Source: Otis tarda (lineage: Eukaryota > Chordata > Aves > Otidiformes > Otididae). Taken from it: DNA of 64,000 nucleotides. Shown here one piece after another: positions 1 to 10,269 of the stretch (within the stretch, counting starts at the first letter, position 1; each line of letters opens with the position of its first letter). The stretch covers positions 5,918,001 through 5,982,000 of the forward strand of contig CM048575.1 in assembly GCA_026413225.1 (NCBI GenBank), written 5' to 3'. The notes under the pieces are model-generated. The model was not told where the DNA came from. It worked only from the letters and a program-made list of their open reading frames with translations, and did not search any database. The translations under genes were made by a program, and so were the position numbers.

Positions 1-1040
1 GACAAGGACGTCCCGCTTTGTCACCCGGCGCCACTGGAAGAGCGGTTGCTTGTGCTGAGAACGGGAACGATTGTTTCTGAGCCTCATTTTGTGAACTGGA
101 TGCCTGTCTTGCCAGATGAACTGTTCTCACACAGAGGTCCCAGTGCTCCCAGTGCCCTGCGCGAGGTGATGGCTCTCTGGCTGCCTCCTTCCCCTGCTCC
201 CGCCTGCTCCTCGCCCTCTCCGGCCAGCCTGGGCCCGAGGAAACGTGTGAGCAGGGCTGGGAAAGGCTCCTGCGGCCTCGGCTGCAGGGGTTGGCCCTGC
301 TTTTTGGGGCAGGGAGGGAGTAGCAGATGGTCGTGGTGTGTTGTTGCCTTCTCCTGCCCCGGGCCGGGGCAGCGGACTGCAGCTGGCCTGGGCCAGCCCC
401 CGGGCGCCTGTGGGCGCGCGGGGGTGGGCTGGAGCTCCGTGGCGGCGTCGGGCATTACGTCCTGCTTGCCGCGCGGCAGCGGGCGGGCAGGGAATTGTGA
501 ACACTAATACAGTCTAGAACGGTTGCACCAACCCCAGCCAGCTGAGCCAGTAGCCGCAAGTCTTAGCCTTATTTATTTTAAAGGTGGTCGCTCTGTCCCG
601 GCACCCCCCCGCCCGTGCCCATCGCCCCCCTGTGCCACCAGCAGCAGAGCAGGGACCCCCCCCCAGCCCCTGAGCACCCCCGGGGCCTGGACCCATCTGG
701 TTTTCTCCTGTCTTGCTCCCACCTCTCTATTTTTATTTTTTTTTTTCCCCCCAAAGTTAAAGCAATATTCTGAGGACTCTGCGAGGCTGTATCATACCCA
801 GTATTCCCGCGCACCGTTCGTCACCAGTACGTCACACTTGTATCAAAGCAAACTGGAAGAGGGGGTGCGGGGAGGGCAGGTGGGGGTGGAGGGGCCGTGC
901 TGTGGGAAGGAGCCTGGTGTAAGAAAAAAAAAGAAAAAAAAAAGAAAAAAAAAAAGAAAAAATTTGTATAAAGACATTATTTTTGTACTACATCGAAACT
1001 ACTCCTGCATGTCGGCAATAAAACTTCATACCGAGAGCCT
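1..1040 (+). other. STK40: 3' UTR of upstream plus-strand gene, probably STK40
   Basis: No convincing coding frame is seen here. An AATAAA polyadenylation signal at 1017-1022 follows an A-rich stretch (920-962) and a T-rich patch (979-987), which is typical of the last part of a vertebrate 3' UTR. Cleavage would fall near 1035-1045, after which the DNA becomes very GC-rich. The assignment to STK40 (a serine/threonine pseudokinase-like protein) rests only on synteny: in human 1p34.3 STK40 lies immediately upstream of EVA1B on the same strand, and that is the arrangement here. The STK40 stop codon must lie before position 1. The poly(A) site itself is clear; the gene name is inferred. Confidence 0.6.
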
Positions 1041-1799
1041 GGCGCGCAGCGACCCTGCGGGGACGGGGAGGGGTGTGGGGTGGGGGGACTGGGACCGGGG
1101 GGGCTCCGGGAGACACGGGAGCGTGCGCAGGGGGGTGGGCCTGCAGCCGTGAGCAGCCCCCCAGGACCCACAGCCCTGCCCTGGCCCGCATGGCCCCGGC
1201 CTGCGCAGGGACCCAGCTCCCCTGGCCGAGCCCTGCCCCGGGCAGAACGCGTCCAGCCTGGAGTTGTCCCCTGGGCCGCGGGGGATGAACATGGGGCAGC
1301 GTGTTGTGTCCTGGGGGTCCAGCCCCACCGGCCCTGCCGTGTCCAGGGCTGACACGGCTTGGGCGGAGCCCCCTGCCCGCGCCCTTGGCTATGCCTGGCA
1401 CCACTGCGACGCTACCCCGCAGCCCGGGCTGCTCTGTCCCTGCGTGGCCCCACTGGTGGCAGCCAGGACCAGGGCAGGGCCCTGCCCGTGCCCACGGCCC
1501 CTGCACCCCATCCCTGTGGGGCCGCGGTGCAGCACATGGGGGCTTCACCGTGCCGAGGCACTGCCCCACGGCCAGGGGTCCGGCACTGCCAGCCCCGCCA
1601 GGCCCGATCCTCCCAGATGGGCGTTGGGCACGGCTGGGACAGGGCCTGAGCTGCCCACCCGCAGCCCCGCTCCTGCTCGGGGCGGCTCCGCAGCAGGGCC
1701 GAGCGCAGCGTCCCGGGGGAGCGGGACGAACCCCGGCCCCGCGCCCCACTCGACGTCGGGACAGGGCTGCCATTGGCTCCGGCGAGGAGCGCTGACCGC
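1041..1799. other. GC-rich intergenic DNA between STK40 end and EVA1B
   Basis: Very GC-rich sequence without a recognisable protein. Long open frames on both strands here have no family motifs and are explained by composition. An inverted CCAAT box (ATTGG) near 1772 and high CpG content towards 1700-1800 suggest that the EVA1B promoter lies at the right-hand edge. Confidence 0.5.
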
Positions 1800-1935
1800 C
1801 AGCCGCCTCCAAACTATTTCCTGTTGCTGCAGCGTTAATGCTAAACAGACCTTTCTCTCTCTTCCCTCTCTCCAGCCAAAGAGCAGCGGGCTCCTGCCGC
1901 CGCTCGCCTTCCCGCCCCGCTGCGGGGCCACCCCG
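1800..1935 (+). other. EVA1B: Putative 5' noncoding exon of EVA1B
   Basis: A good splice donor (CCCCG|GTGAGT) has its exon end at 1935, and CpG-rich sequence precedes it. A pyrimidine tract ending in CAG at about 1875 could instead make 1876-1935 an internal exon. The next plus-strand acceptor with coding sequence is that of EVA1B at 3601, so this is most simply its untranslated first exon. Start position and transcription start are guesses; RNA data would settle both. Confidence 0.4.
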
Positions 1936-2089
1936 GTGAGTACCAGCCCCACCGGCCTCCGGGCACCAGCACTGGGCTCAGGGCCGCGGGGCGTGTGGGG
2001 CACCCCGAGGGACCCCGGCGCCCCGCGTCCGCCCAGCCCTGATGGGGTGTTGCGGATCTCCCTGTCCCCTGCTTGAGGCACTGGGGTGT

Positions 2090-2285
2090 TGTGCCCAGGG
2101 ACGTGGGGACCAGTGCCGGGGGATGCGGGGTTTGGGGACGCAGGGGTTGAGGGTGCAGTGCTGGGGGATGCAGAGCTCAGGGCTCCGAGACGCAGCGGTT
2201 GAGGATTCAGGGCTTGAGGGCTTGGGGCTGGATGCTCGGGGACGCAGCGCTCAGCGCCTGGGGACGCAGGACGAAGCGCGCTGGG
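2090..2285 (+). repeat. Degenerate G-rich minisatellite in EVA1B intron 1
   Basis: Imperfect repeats built from variants of GGGGATGC-GGG-TTGGGGACGCAG recur about six times across this stretch. The units vary in length, so this is a decayed tandem repeat. It lies in the presumed first intron of EVA1B (1936-3601). The rest of that intron is GC-rich with no other feature seen. Confidence 0.4.
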
Positions 2286-3651
2286 GCTGTGCCTGCAGGT
2301 GCAGCCAAATCCCGGGGTGATCCCGCGCTGGTGCCCCCGGGTCCAGGGCAGCCCCGGCGCCGGTGGTGGGGACTCTGCGCTGTCCTGCCCAGAACGCAGT
2401 ACCCCTCGGCCGCAGCTCCCTTTGCCCGTCCCCGTTGTCCCCGCGCTCACGCACACCCCGTGGCTCCCCACCTGCCACGGCCCGCGGCCCTGCGGTGCCC
2501 TCGCCAGCAGCCCTGCGCCCACACGGCTCCGGGGGATCCCTGGAGCCCCACGGCAGGGCTCTGCCCCTCCAGCCCCACAGCTCCCAGCCGACCCACCCCC
2601 CGCCTCGCAGGAGCAGGACCCTCCCGGGGACACTGCTGGCCATGTTTCGGGGTGTCCCCCCCAGCGAGGGGCTGCCCAGCCGCAGGGATGTCTGGTGGCC
2701 CCACGGCACTGGACTGTCCGGGGCTGGTTCTGCTGATGTGTCACATTTTCTGCATTTCTTTCCGCATCCCTCCCTCCCTGGAGCCGTTTCTGGGAAATGA
2801 GCTCGGCCTCTGCCAGGGCATCGCCTCCCACCCTGCCTGCTGCCCTGCCCGGCCCCACGGCACCCCACAGCTGAGGGGAACCCAGCCCCGCAGCAGCAGC
2901 GTGGGGGCTGTGAGGGGCCGGGCTGCCGGGGCTGGTGCTCAGCTGGTTGGGGCCACGCAGGTCCCCGCGTAGGAAAAGGTGGGTGCTCACTCCTGCACCC
3001 CAGGAGGGGCTGGGGCGCTCCGTCCCCATGGAGGAGATGGCATGGGGTGCCTGTGTCCCACCCCCCCCCCCCAGCTCCCAGCGCAGGTTCCCGTGGGAGC
3101 CGTGGCCGGCCCTGCTGCGAGGGCGTGGGCAGAGGGGTCAGCGCCTGCTCCTCACCCGGCCGGACGCGGTGGGAGCTGGGGGACGCGCGGTCGGCCCTGG
3201 CTCTGCAGTGATCCCCGCTGACCTGCGGCCTTTGCACCACGGCCCTGTCCTTGCCCCGCACCGAGGGGCCCCACGGCAAACAGCCCCGGGGACGTGGGGT
3301 GGGGAAAGCCTGGCCTGGCGCCGCAGAGCTGCTTGGCGCAGCGACCTGGAGGGGCCACATCCATCCCGGTCCCGCAGGAGGGACAGAGGGGTGGCGGGAG
3401 CGGGACGACTCCGGTTCAGGACCTGGTGGGGCTTGGCCCCAGCCGGAGCAGCCCAGACTGGGGACGAGTCCCTTGCTCCGGCTCAGGGCACGGTCACTTG
3501 CAGGAATGGCCCCAGAGGGGACAGGGGGCTCCGGGGGGGGGGGGTTGGGGGGGCAGGCTGCAGCCTCCAGCAGCAGCGTGCTCAGCCCCCGTGTCCCGCA
3601 GATGCTGAGCATGCGCCGTCCCCAGAGGCGCTGAGCGCGACGGGGTGCAGG

Positions 3652-4226
3652 ATGGAGAGCCGCAGGCGGGACATGGAGCTGCTGAGCAACAGCATGGCCG
3701 CATACGCCCACATCCGAGGTGAGCCCCCCAACCCCAGAACCCGCAGGGACACGTCCCGGCGGGCCCCGGGGCCACCGCAGGCCCGTCCCGCATCCCCTGT
3801 GCTCTCCCCGCAGCCAACCCCGAGAGCTTTGGGCTCTACTTCGTGCTGGGCGTCTGCTTCGGGCTGGTGCTGACCCTGTGCCTGCTGGTGCTGCGCCTCT
3901 CCTGCCGCTCCCCTGCACACCCCCCGCCCCACCCAAGGGACCTCAGCGAAGACGAGGAGGAGGACGACGATGAGGACGATGAAGAGGAGGACACTGTTGA
4001 CCGCGCGGCATCCGAGCTGCTGCTGCCGGTGACCGAGATCCCGCTGGAGAGCCATGGCCCCAGGGACGGAGCGCCGCCCGTCAACGTCTTCGCCTCGGCC
4101 GAGGAGCTGGAGCGGGCGCAGCGGCTGGAGGAGCGCGAGCGCATCATCCGCGAGATCTGGCGCAACGGGCAGCCCGACATCCTGGGCACCGGCACCGGCA
4201 CCCTGGGCCGCGTCCACTACTACTGA
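3652..4226 (+). CDS. EVA1B: EVA1B (FAM176B), small single-pass membrane protein
   Basis: Two coding exons, 3652-3718 and 3814-4226, join in phase to give 159 aa. The first exon opens after an acceptor at 3600-3601 and closes on GTGAGC; the second follows CCCCGCAG. The start is the first ATG in the conserved frame (MESRRRDMELLSNSM). Residues 28-49 form one hydrophobic membrane segment (FGLYFVLGVCFGLVLTLCLL), residues 68-82 are almost all Asp/Glu, and the C-terminus holds the family block ELERAQRLEERERIIREIW and ends VHYY. EVA1/FAM176 proteins are small membrane proteins; EVA1A acts in autophagy and apoptosis at endolysosomal or ER membranes, while the role of EVA1B is less clear. Order and strand relative to STK40 and SH3D21 match human. 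Length is close to the human protein, and nothing is broken. Confidence 0.95.
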
Positions 4227-4880
4227 GCCGCGGCGCTGTGCCCGGTCTGGGGCCAGGAGACGGGAGGACGGAGGGCTGCTCGCTGCCCCTGGGTTGGAGG
4301 AGGCACCCCAGGGGTCAAGAGTGGCCCCCGCGGGACGTGATGCACCGCGAGCCATTGGTACGACGGCTGGCAGCAGCCGAGCAGCCCCGGGACCCTGCGG
4401 GGACAAGGACGAGGACAGGACAGCCTTCGCCGGGCTCGGCCGCGGGTGCTGGCCCCCTTGTCGGGGGGCCGCGGTCGGGCTGTACGTCCCCGCGCGCTGT
4501 GGGGCCCTGCCCCAGAAACACGGTGCTGGTACCCACTGCCCCGCGTGCTGGGACGGCCAAGGCTGCAGCAGCCGGCGCAAGCGGTGCTGGGCGGGGGGGG
4601 TCCGGTGGCGGCCATCTCCTCGGCCAATTCCCTCCCCTCAGCCCCGCTAAAATTAGCCGGGGTCCTTTCCGGCACCGCCCGGCCCTGACCCAGCGCCCTC
4701 CCGGCGGATGTTTCCGGTTGGGGTCTCGGGGCGGCGGGCGCTCCCCAGGGACGTGGCTGCTCCCCGTGGGGCTGGGCCGCATCCTGCCCACGGACCCAGC
4801 CCGTGGGGTGCGGGGGCCTTGCCGCCCCCTCCCCAGCCCCCCTCCCCGACAGATTTATAAAAATAGCTCCTTCTCAGGCC
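4227..4880 (+). other. EVA1B: EVA1B 3' UTR
   Basis: GC-rich sequence after the EVA1B stop with no other gene visible. There is no AATAAA or ATTAAA before the convergent SH3D21 end. The best candidate signal is the known variant TATAAA at 4856-4861, which would put the transcript end near 4880. The end coordinate is therefore an estimate. Confidence 0.45.
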
Positions 4881-5192
4881 GGTCCCCAGCAGGATCCAGA
4901 TGTTTTCCAGATGTTCTCCCGGCCCCTTGCCGGCGGCTGGAGGCCAGGATGCGCAGGGGCTGGGGCTGGGCTGGGAAACGATGCGGGGGCGGCAGGAGGA
5001 GGCAGCGCTGGGGGCCCGGCCTCTGCATCCCAGAGCAGGACGAGGCACAGGGGGTGGCGAGGGGGGACACGGAGCCCCCCCCCGGGACCGGCTGGTGGGG
5101 TCTGCAGCCCTGCCCGTGACTGCCGGCACGTCCGCTCCCGCGCGTGGGGCTGAGGGCTCCTGCCCTGGGCTATGCAGCGAGCCAGCCCTGCC

Positions 5193-5268
5193 GGGACCCC
5201 CTGTGTCCTGGTGGGACCCCCTGTGTCCTGGTGGGACCCTCTGTGTCCTGGTGGGACCCCCCTGTGCC
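5193..5268 (+). repeat. 20-nt tandem repeat between convergent genes
   Basis: About 3.5 near-perfect copies of a 20-nt unit (GGGACCCCCTGTGTCCTGGT) sit head to tail, with single-base differences between copies. The array lies in the spacer between the EVA1B 3' end and the SH3D21 poly(A) site, outside both transcripts as drawn. The DNA from 4881 to 5339 otherwise holds nothing recognisable. Confidence 0.85.
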
Positions 5269-5339
5269 CCTCAGAGACACGGCAGCCACAGCAGAGCCGT
5301 GGGACCCTGCCCTTCGCAGCACCCACGCAGCCCAGCAGC

Positions 5340-5523
5340 GCTCTGTACCCAAAATAGTTTATTTTCAACCACCTCAGTACCCCTGGGGGCTGTGGCGTGG
5401 CCCGGGGGCCACACCGCAGGGCAGGCGTTCGTGCGTGACGGTGGCAGCGGGGTCGGGGGGGCGCACGGCACAGCACCCCGGGGTTGCGGAGGGGTGGGCA
5501 CCGCGGGCGCAGCCCCAGTCGCG
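5340..5523 (-). other. SH3D21: SH3D21 3' UTR and poly(A) signal
   Basis: On the minus strand an AATAAA lies at 5358-5363, about 160 nt past the SH3D21 stop codon. Cleavage is expected near 5335-5345. The UTR is short and the signal is canonical. Confidence 0.75.
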
Positions 5524-8500
5524 CTAGCAGGGCAGCACCTTCCTCACGCGCTCGATCTCTGCCTGCGGGGAGAGGCCGTGAGCGCCGGGGGGTGGCAGGG
5601 ACCCCGGCGCGGGGCAGCCCCTCGGTGCGGGACTGACCTGCAGTGCCTGGCGCTGGGCCCGCTCCTGGCACATCTCCAGCCGCATGTCCTCCAGGTCCCG
5701 CCTGCAACGCACCGGGGGCGGCTGGGCCGGGGCCTGACCCCGCAGCGAGCGGCCAGGGGGTGCTGGGGACCCCCGCCACCGCCCCGCCGTCCCTCGTCCC
5801 CACTCACAGGTGCTGGACGCGCATCAGGTCCACGAGGATGTGCAGGGTCCGGACCTCGGCCTTCAGGTCCTCCAGGGCCAGCCTGTCCTCCGGCCGCGGT
5901 GCCGCCGGCGCCTCCGTGCCCCACGGCGGGCCGGGCACCTGCCCCGTGCTGGGGAGAGGGGCACAGGGCGGCCCCCAGCGCCGCTCCCCCTCACAGGGAC
6001 CCCTGGCACTTGCCGGGACGAGGCTGGGCGGCCGCTGGCCCGGCACGCGTGGGCGCGCGGTGGTGGGGTGGCTCAGCTTGGCCGTGGTGACAGGCACCGC
6101 GTTGAAGCCGTCGGCGTCTGCCGGAGAGAGGGGTCAGCGCCTGGCGCGGGCACAGGGCACGGTCCCGCGACTGCCGCAGCGCCCGGTGCCGGAGCCCAGC
6201 GCCTACCTGGGGCGCAGGCTCTGCCCTGCTCCGTGTCGGCCAAGGCGCAGGGCTGGGGGGCCGCGGGCCTGGGGGCGGCAGAGGCGGTCAAGTGGCACAG
6301 CCGGGCGCGCTCGGCCTTGCCGGGGGGACGCCAGCCCCGCTCCGGGGACCGAGCAGGGACACCAGCGCGACACTGGTGCTCAGGGCACCATGGTGGCCCG
6401 AGACGCCTCGGCACGGCTGCACGCGTCTTACTTGCTCGCCAGCGCCGGGACTGGTTTGGCCTTGGCAGGGACGGGGGGAGCAGGAGCCATCCTCTTGCTG
6501 GGGGGGAGCTTGGCCGGCTCCATCGGCACTGGTGCTGGCAGCCCTGGGGGGAGACGGCAGCGCCGGGGCTGGGACGGGCGCGGCGAGCACCCCGCGGCAC
6601 AGCTGGGCGAGAGCGGGGCAGGAAGCGCTTCCCGCCGGGGAGGCCCGGCGTGGTCCTGTCCTGGTCCCCATCCCTCCTCTCCCAGCCCAGGACTCACCCG
6701 GGGGCTCCCCCTCCTCGTCCTTCGCTGTCTCACAGGCTGCCGGGGAGCACAGGGGCTCGTCGGGCGCTGGGGAAGGACCCTTGTTACAGCCCCCCCGCCC
6801 TGCTAGGACACCCTCTTCCAGGAAGCACCCCATCCCTGACCCCCCCGCCGCGTCCCCGCACCCTGCTCCTGCCGGGGCACCCGCAGACAGGACCGGTGGG
6901 AGCCGTCACCCCGTCACCACGGCCGGCAGAGCTGCTCGGCAGGCCCCAACCAGCCCCATGGCGGCTCTGCCCCACTGTGCCCCAGCGCCATGTCTGTTGG
7001 TTTGGGGGCAGCCGCCCCTCCCGCCAGCCCCGCACCCATCCCCGCACCCAGCCCCGCTGCGGTCGGCACTTCCTCTGCGCGTGGCGGAGCAGGCGGCTGC
7101 AAACCTCTCCCAGAGCGCCGGCACCGCGGCGCGGGCAGGATGTCGTCCCGCCGCCGCCTGCAGCTCAGCAGCATCCCTCTGCCTCCAAGCTCCGGGGTCC
7201 CACCGCGACAGACCCCCCCCAGCAGAGCCGGATATGGGGCTCCAGGCCTCAGGCACGCACCCATGGGCTACCCTGTCCCCATGCTGGGCCACCTGTTCCC
7301 ATGGCGGGCCAGCAGCCCCAGTGCACCCAGTCCCTGCCGCCACCAGCTCAGCCCTTGTCATGGCGGCCTTGCAGGCACCAAAAACGCCTGGGGGTTTTAG
7401 CCACCCAAAGAGGCGGCCACAGCCACGAGGGCCGTGGTGACGAGGACGAGGACAAGGGCGCCAGGCCCTGAGGGTGCAGGGAGCTGCTCCCCGGGCCCCA
7501 GGGCTCCATGGCTCCCAGCAGCTTGGGGTCAGTGGGGCCTGGAGCTGCCCGGTGTCCCGCCAGCCCCTGCTCCTCCTGGGCAGCTCCCCGGAGCGCCGGC
7601 ACAGCCCCGGAGCAGCGCGGTCCCGCACAGGTGCTGCCACCAGGATGGTCCCCAGGCGCAGGGCCCCAGAACCGCGGTCGCTCCATCCTACCTGCCGGCA
7701 CGGGGCTGCCCAGGAGGCCGTGCTGCGCGGTGTCGTGCCAGGCTCCCTCGGCTGCCACGGCCCCACACGGTGCACGTGACGCCGCAGGAAATCGGCTCCG
7801 TGCTGGGAAGGAAGTTGAAGCAGAGAGCACCTCGGTGCTGGTCCACACCGTGTCCTCGCTCCCCACCGGGCTCCTCCTGCCTCCCGGCACGGCCGGATCC
7901 CCGGCTGCCCCAACCCACTTCGCACCCGGCCGCGGGGCCACTCGCCGGTCCTGGCGGGACACCGAGGCCCCCGGGGCTGGGTGGCTGCCGCAGCCGGGCT
8001 CACTGGGCTCTGCGTCCCGGGATGGCATCGCCGGCCTCAGCTGCGGGAGAGCGGGGTTGGGCGAGGACGCTTGTACCAGAGGCAGGGACCGCTGGCATGG
8101 CACAGCGCCACGGATGCCAGACTTTGGCCCCGTGGATCCCGCCCGTGTGCAGGGTCCGGCCGCACGAGCCCGGGGCAGCAAGGCAGGGCGGCTCTGGTGC
8201 AGCTCCCACTCACCGCGGGCACCGGTGCCGGCTGGAGCTCCATGAAGCTGCTGGGGAAGAGCCCTCTCCGGTGCCGGCACTGCCCGTCCCACCAGCCCTC
8301 CGCCTCCGTCCGCTGCGGGCAGGGCAGCGTCAGCGCTGGGGATCAGCCTGGGGGTTGTCCCCGTCCCCGCGCCCCCTCACCTTGCTGAGGACCTGGATGA
8401 CACCTCCCCGCCGCAGCGGCAGCTCGTCCGGCAGCTCCGGGGCGCCGTCGAACAGGGCCCGGCAGAGCTGCGGCTCCTGGGCTGCGCGGGAAGGGCAAGA

Positions 8501-8787
8501 TGGGGCTCAGGGGTCTGGCTCCTCGCCGGGGGCACCCAGCACCCCAGGTGAGCCCCGCCACGGCATGGGGACGGGGTGACTCACCCAGCTCTGGCGGCAG
8601 GATGGGTGACAGGCACTGCACCGCCGGCTGCGGCTCTGCCTGCGGGACAGGAGCCTGGTTGGGCCATGAGGGTCCCAGCTCCAAGCCAGGGACCAGCCCA
8701 GGCAGCACCCGTTGGCTTGCAGGGCCCCGTGTCCCCAGCAAGTCCCTCACCCACCTTCTCCTCCTGCACTGGGAAGCGCTTGGGCAT
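5524..8787 (-). CDS. SH3D21: SH3D21, SH3 adaptor of the CIN85/CD2AP type (partly resolved)
   Basis: N-terminal exons, in transcription order: 8827-8755, 8639-8585, 8481-8381, 8312-8214. C-terminal exons: 6766-6698 (an alternative acceptor gives 6736), 6543-6432, 6268-6207, 6117-6014, 5938-5808, 5701-5638, 5562-5524. Codon phase agrees at every junction within each block; at least one exon between 8213 and 6767 was not found. Exons 8481-8381 and 8312-8214 together encode one SH3 domain: ALFDGAPELPDELPLRRGG, then GWWDGQC and GLFPSSFMEL. The tail has a proline-rich stretch (PPSKRMAPAPPVPAKAKP), a CIN85-like motif (LSHPTTARPRVPGQRPP) and a terminal coiled coil from LALEDLKAEV to VRKVLPC. Such proteins are adaptors that bind proline-rich partners. 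The chosen start is the ATG at 8787; the exon is open further upstream, so this is uncertain. Intron 6013-5939 uses a GC donor. Confidence 0.85.
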
Positions 8788-8827
8788 CTGGTTCAGTGCG
8801 GCGGCGGCCTCGCGTTGGGGTGGGCGC

Positions 8828-10269
8828 CTGTGAGAGCGCGGAGGGGGTCCCTGTCACAGCTGAGCCCCAAAGGCAGTGCTGCGGGTGCTGCCACCGCCCT
8901 GGGACTCAAGGCTGCAGCCACCGCATTACGGGGAAAAAAAAGGGGCACCCCCTCGCCCTGCATGCGCTCAGTCTCCTCTGGGGTGATCCCACCCGAGGCG
9001 CATAGACACTGCCCCCTGCCCCACCGGCAGCACCCAGAGGCAGCCCACGGCGCGGCACGGCCCTGCCCAGCGCCAGCGCTGAGCTCTGGGCACCGCTCGC
9101 ATGGCGCGTCCCTACCTGGGCTGCAACGCGCAGTCAGCAGCCGCAAGCGGCCGGCACAGGCTGCCAATCGAGGGAGCGAAGCGCCGGGGCAGGAGTCACA
9201 GCCGGCCCCGGACGGCAGCTCGCGTACCCAGGGCTCGCCGAGCGTCTGTCACCTTCGCTGTGGAGGGGGAAGTGAAACCTAAACCACAGAGGGGCCAGAA
9301 CCCACAAACCGCCAGCACGCGGGGCCGGTGCGGCCAGGCCGCCGAAGCCCTTCCGCAGCGCGCGGCAGCCGGGCGGGTCCAGGCGGCCCCAGGGCTCCCC
9401 GGCGCTCTGCCCTGGCCGGCAGCAGGAACATTCCCTTACGCCAAACACGCTTGACTGGGTGATGCTGAACCACAGCGCAGGGAGGGGCCCCGAGGACAGG
9501 CGCTGGAGGCCCACGGGCAGTGGAGGTTCCCACTGGGGAGCAGGAGGCGTGCTCTCCCCTGGGTTCGGCCACTCAGGCCGAGGAGCCGGGGACACCGGGC
9601 GCCCTTTGCCTCAAGGGCTGAAATTCAAGTGCGAAGGGAAACAAACCGTTAACCCGCACCGCCGTCCCAACCGCTGTTAGCCAACGCCATCCACCAGCAG
9701 CAGGGGGAACGCTTCTCTGCAGCGCTGGCAGACACCTACGCTCTCCACAAAGGCGGCACCCCCGGTAGCCCCCCGGAAACGCTGGGCAGAGAGGAGCCAT
9801 CTCCCTGTGAGGGGGCAGCGGTGGAAAAGCGTTGGCAGCAGCAAAGGCAACGGCCAGCTTCCTCGGTTGCTTCCTCGGGAGAGGCGTGGGGGTTAGTGCT
9901 GCTGCGAAAGCAGGCAGCCCGGGGCCATGACCTTCAGCAAGGAATCTGGTTTTCCAGCGCAGATGGAGCCGACCTTGCTGCTCACAGGCAACACAATCCC
10001 TGCTGGCAGCAGGAGGGGGAACGTGGCCGACGGTGGTATCGCCCCCTTCCCCCACGCGATTACTGCCGAGACAAAGGGACTCCCTGAGCGCTGCCGGGCC
10101 GTTCTCTCTTCCAGGACCACGGTGGCGCGCAGCTCCCCTCCGCAGCAGCTCTTCCGCAGCTCCCCGCCGGGGCCGGCCGCTGGGGCTCGGTTCTTCTGGC
10201 CTCAGCACTGAATTCAGAAGGCAAACGCCCGGCGACAGGAGCCCCGGACTCAGAACACAAAACAAAGCA
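8828..10269. promoter_or_regulatory. SH3D21 promoter side and spacer to THRAP3
   Basis: GC-rich DNA between the first recovered SH3D21 exon and the THRAP3 3' end. A minus-strand donor (CCCAG|GTAGGG) near 9114 may mark a 5' noncoding SH3D21 exon starting somewhere in 9120-9260, but the only ATG frame there does not join in phase to the next exon. No SH3 motif could be read on the minus strand here. Composition falls from strongly GC-rich towards AT-rich between about 9.6 and 10.3 kb. Confidence 0.4.

Noticed and set aside
4851..4864. TATAAAAATAG as a TATA box for a plus-strand gene
   Set aside because: It lies past the EVA1B stop with no downstream gene on that strand before the convergent SH3D21 end; better read as a possible variant poly(A) signal.
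5810..7471. 553-codon plus-strand open frame over SH3D21
   Set aside because: It is opposite verified SH3D21 exons, has low-complexity Pro/Arg/Ala composition, no domain and no splice or poly(A) context. It is a product of GC richness.
8793..9167. Minus-strand frame MAACAGRLRLLTARC as the SH3D21 start
   Set aside because: Joining it through the GTAGGG donor to the next exon gives the wrong phase (AHPNARPPPH then stop), so it is not the N-terminus in this arrangement.
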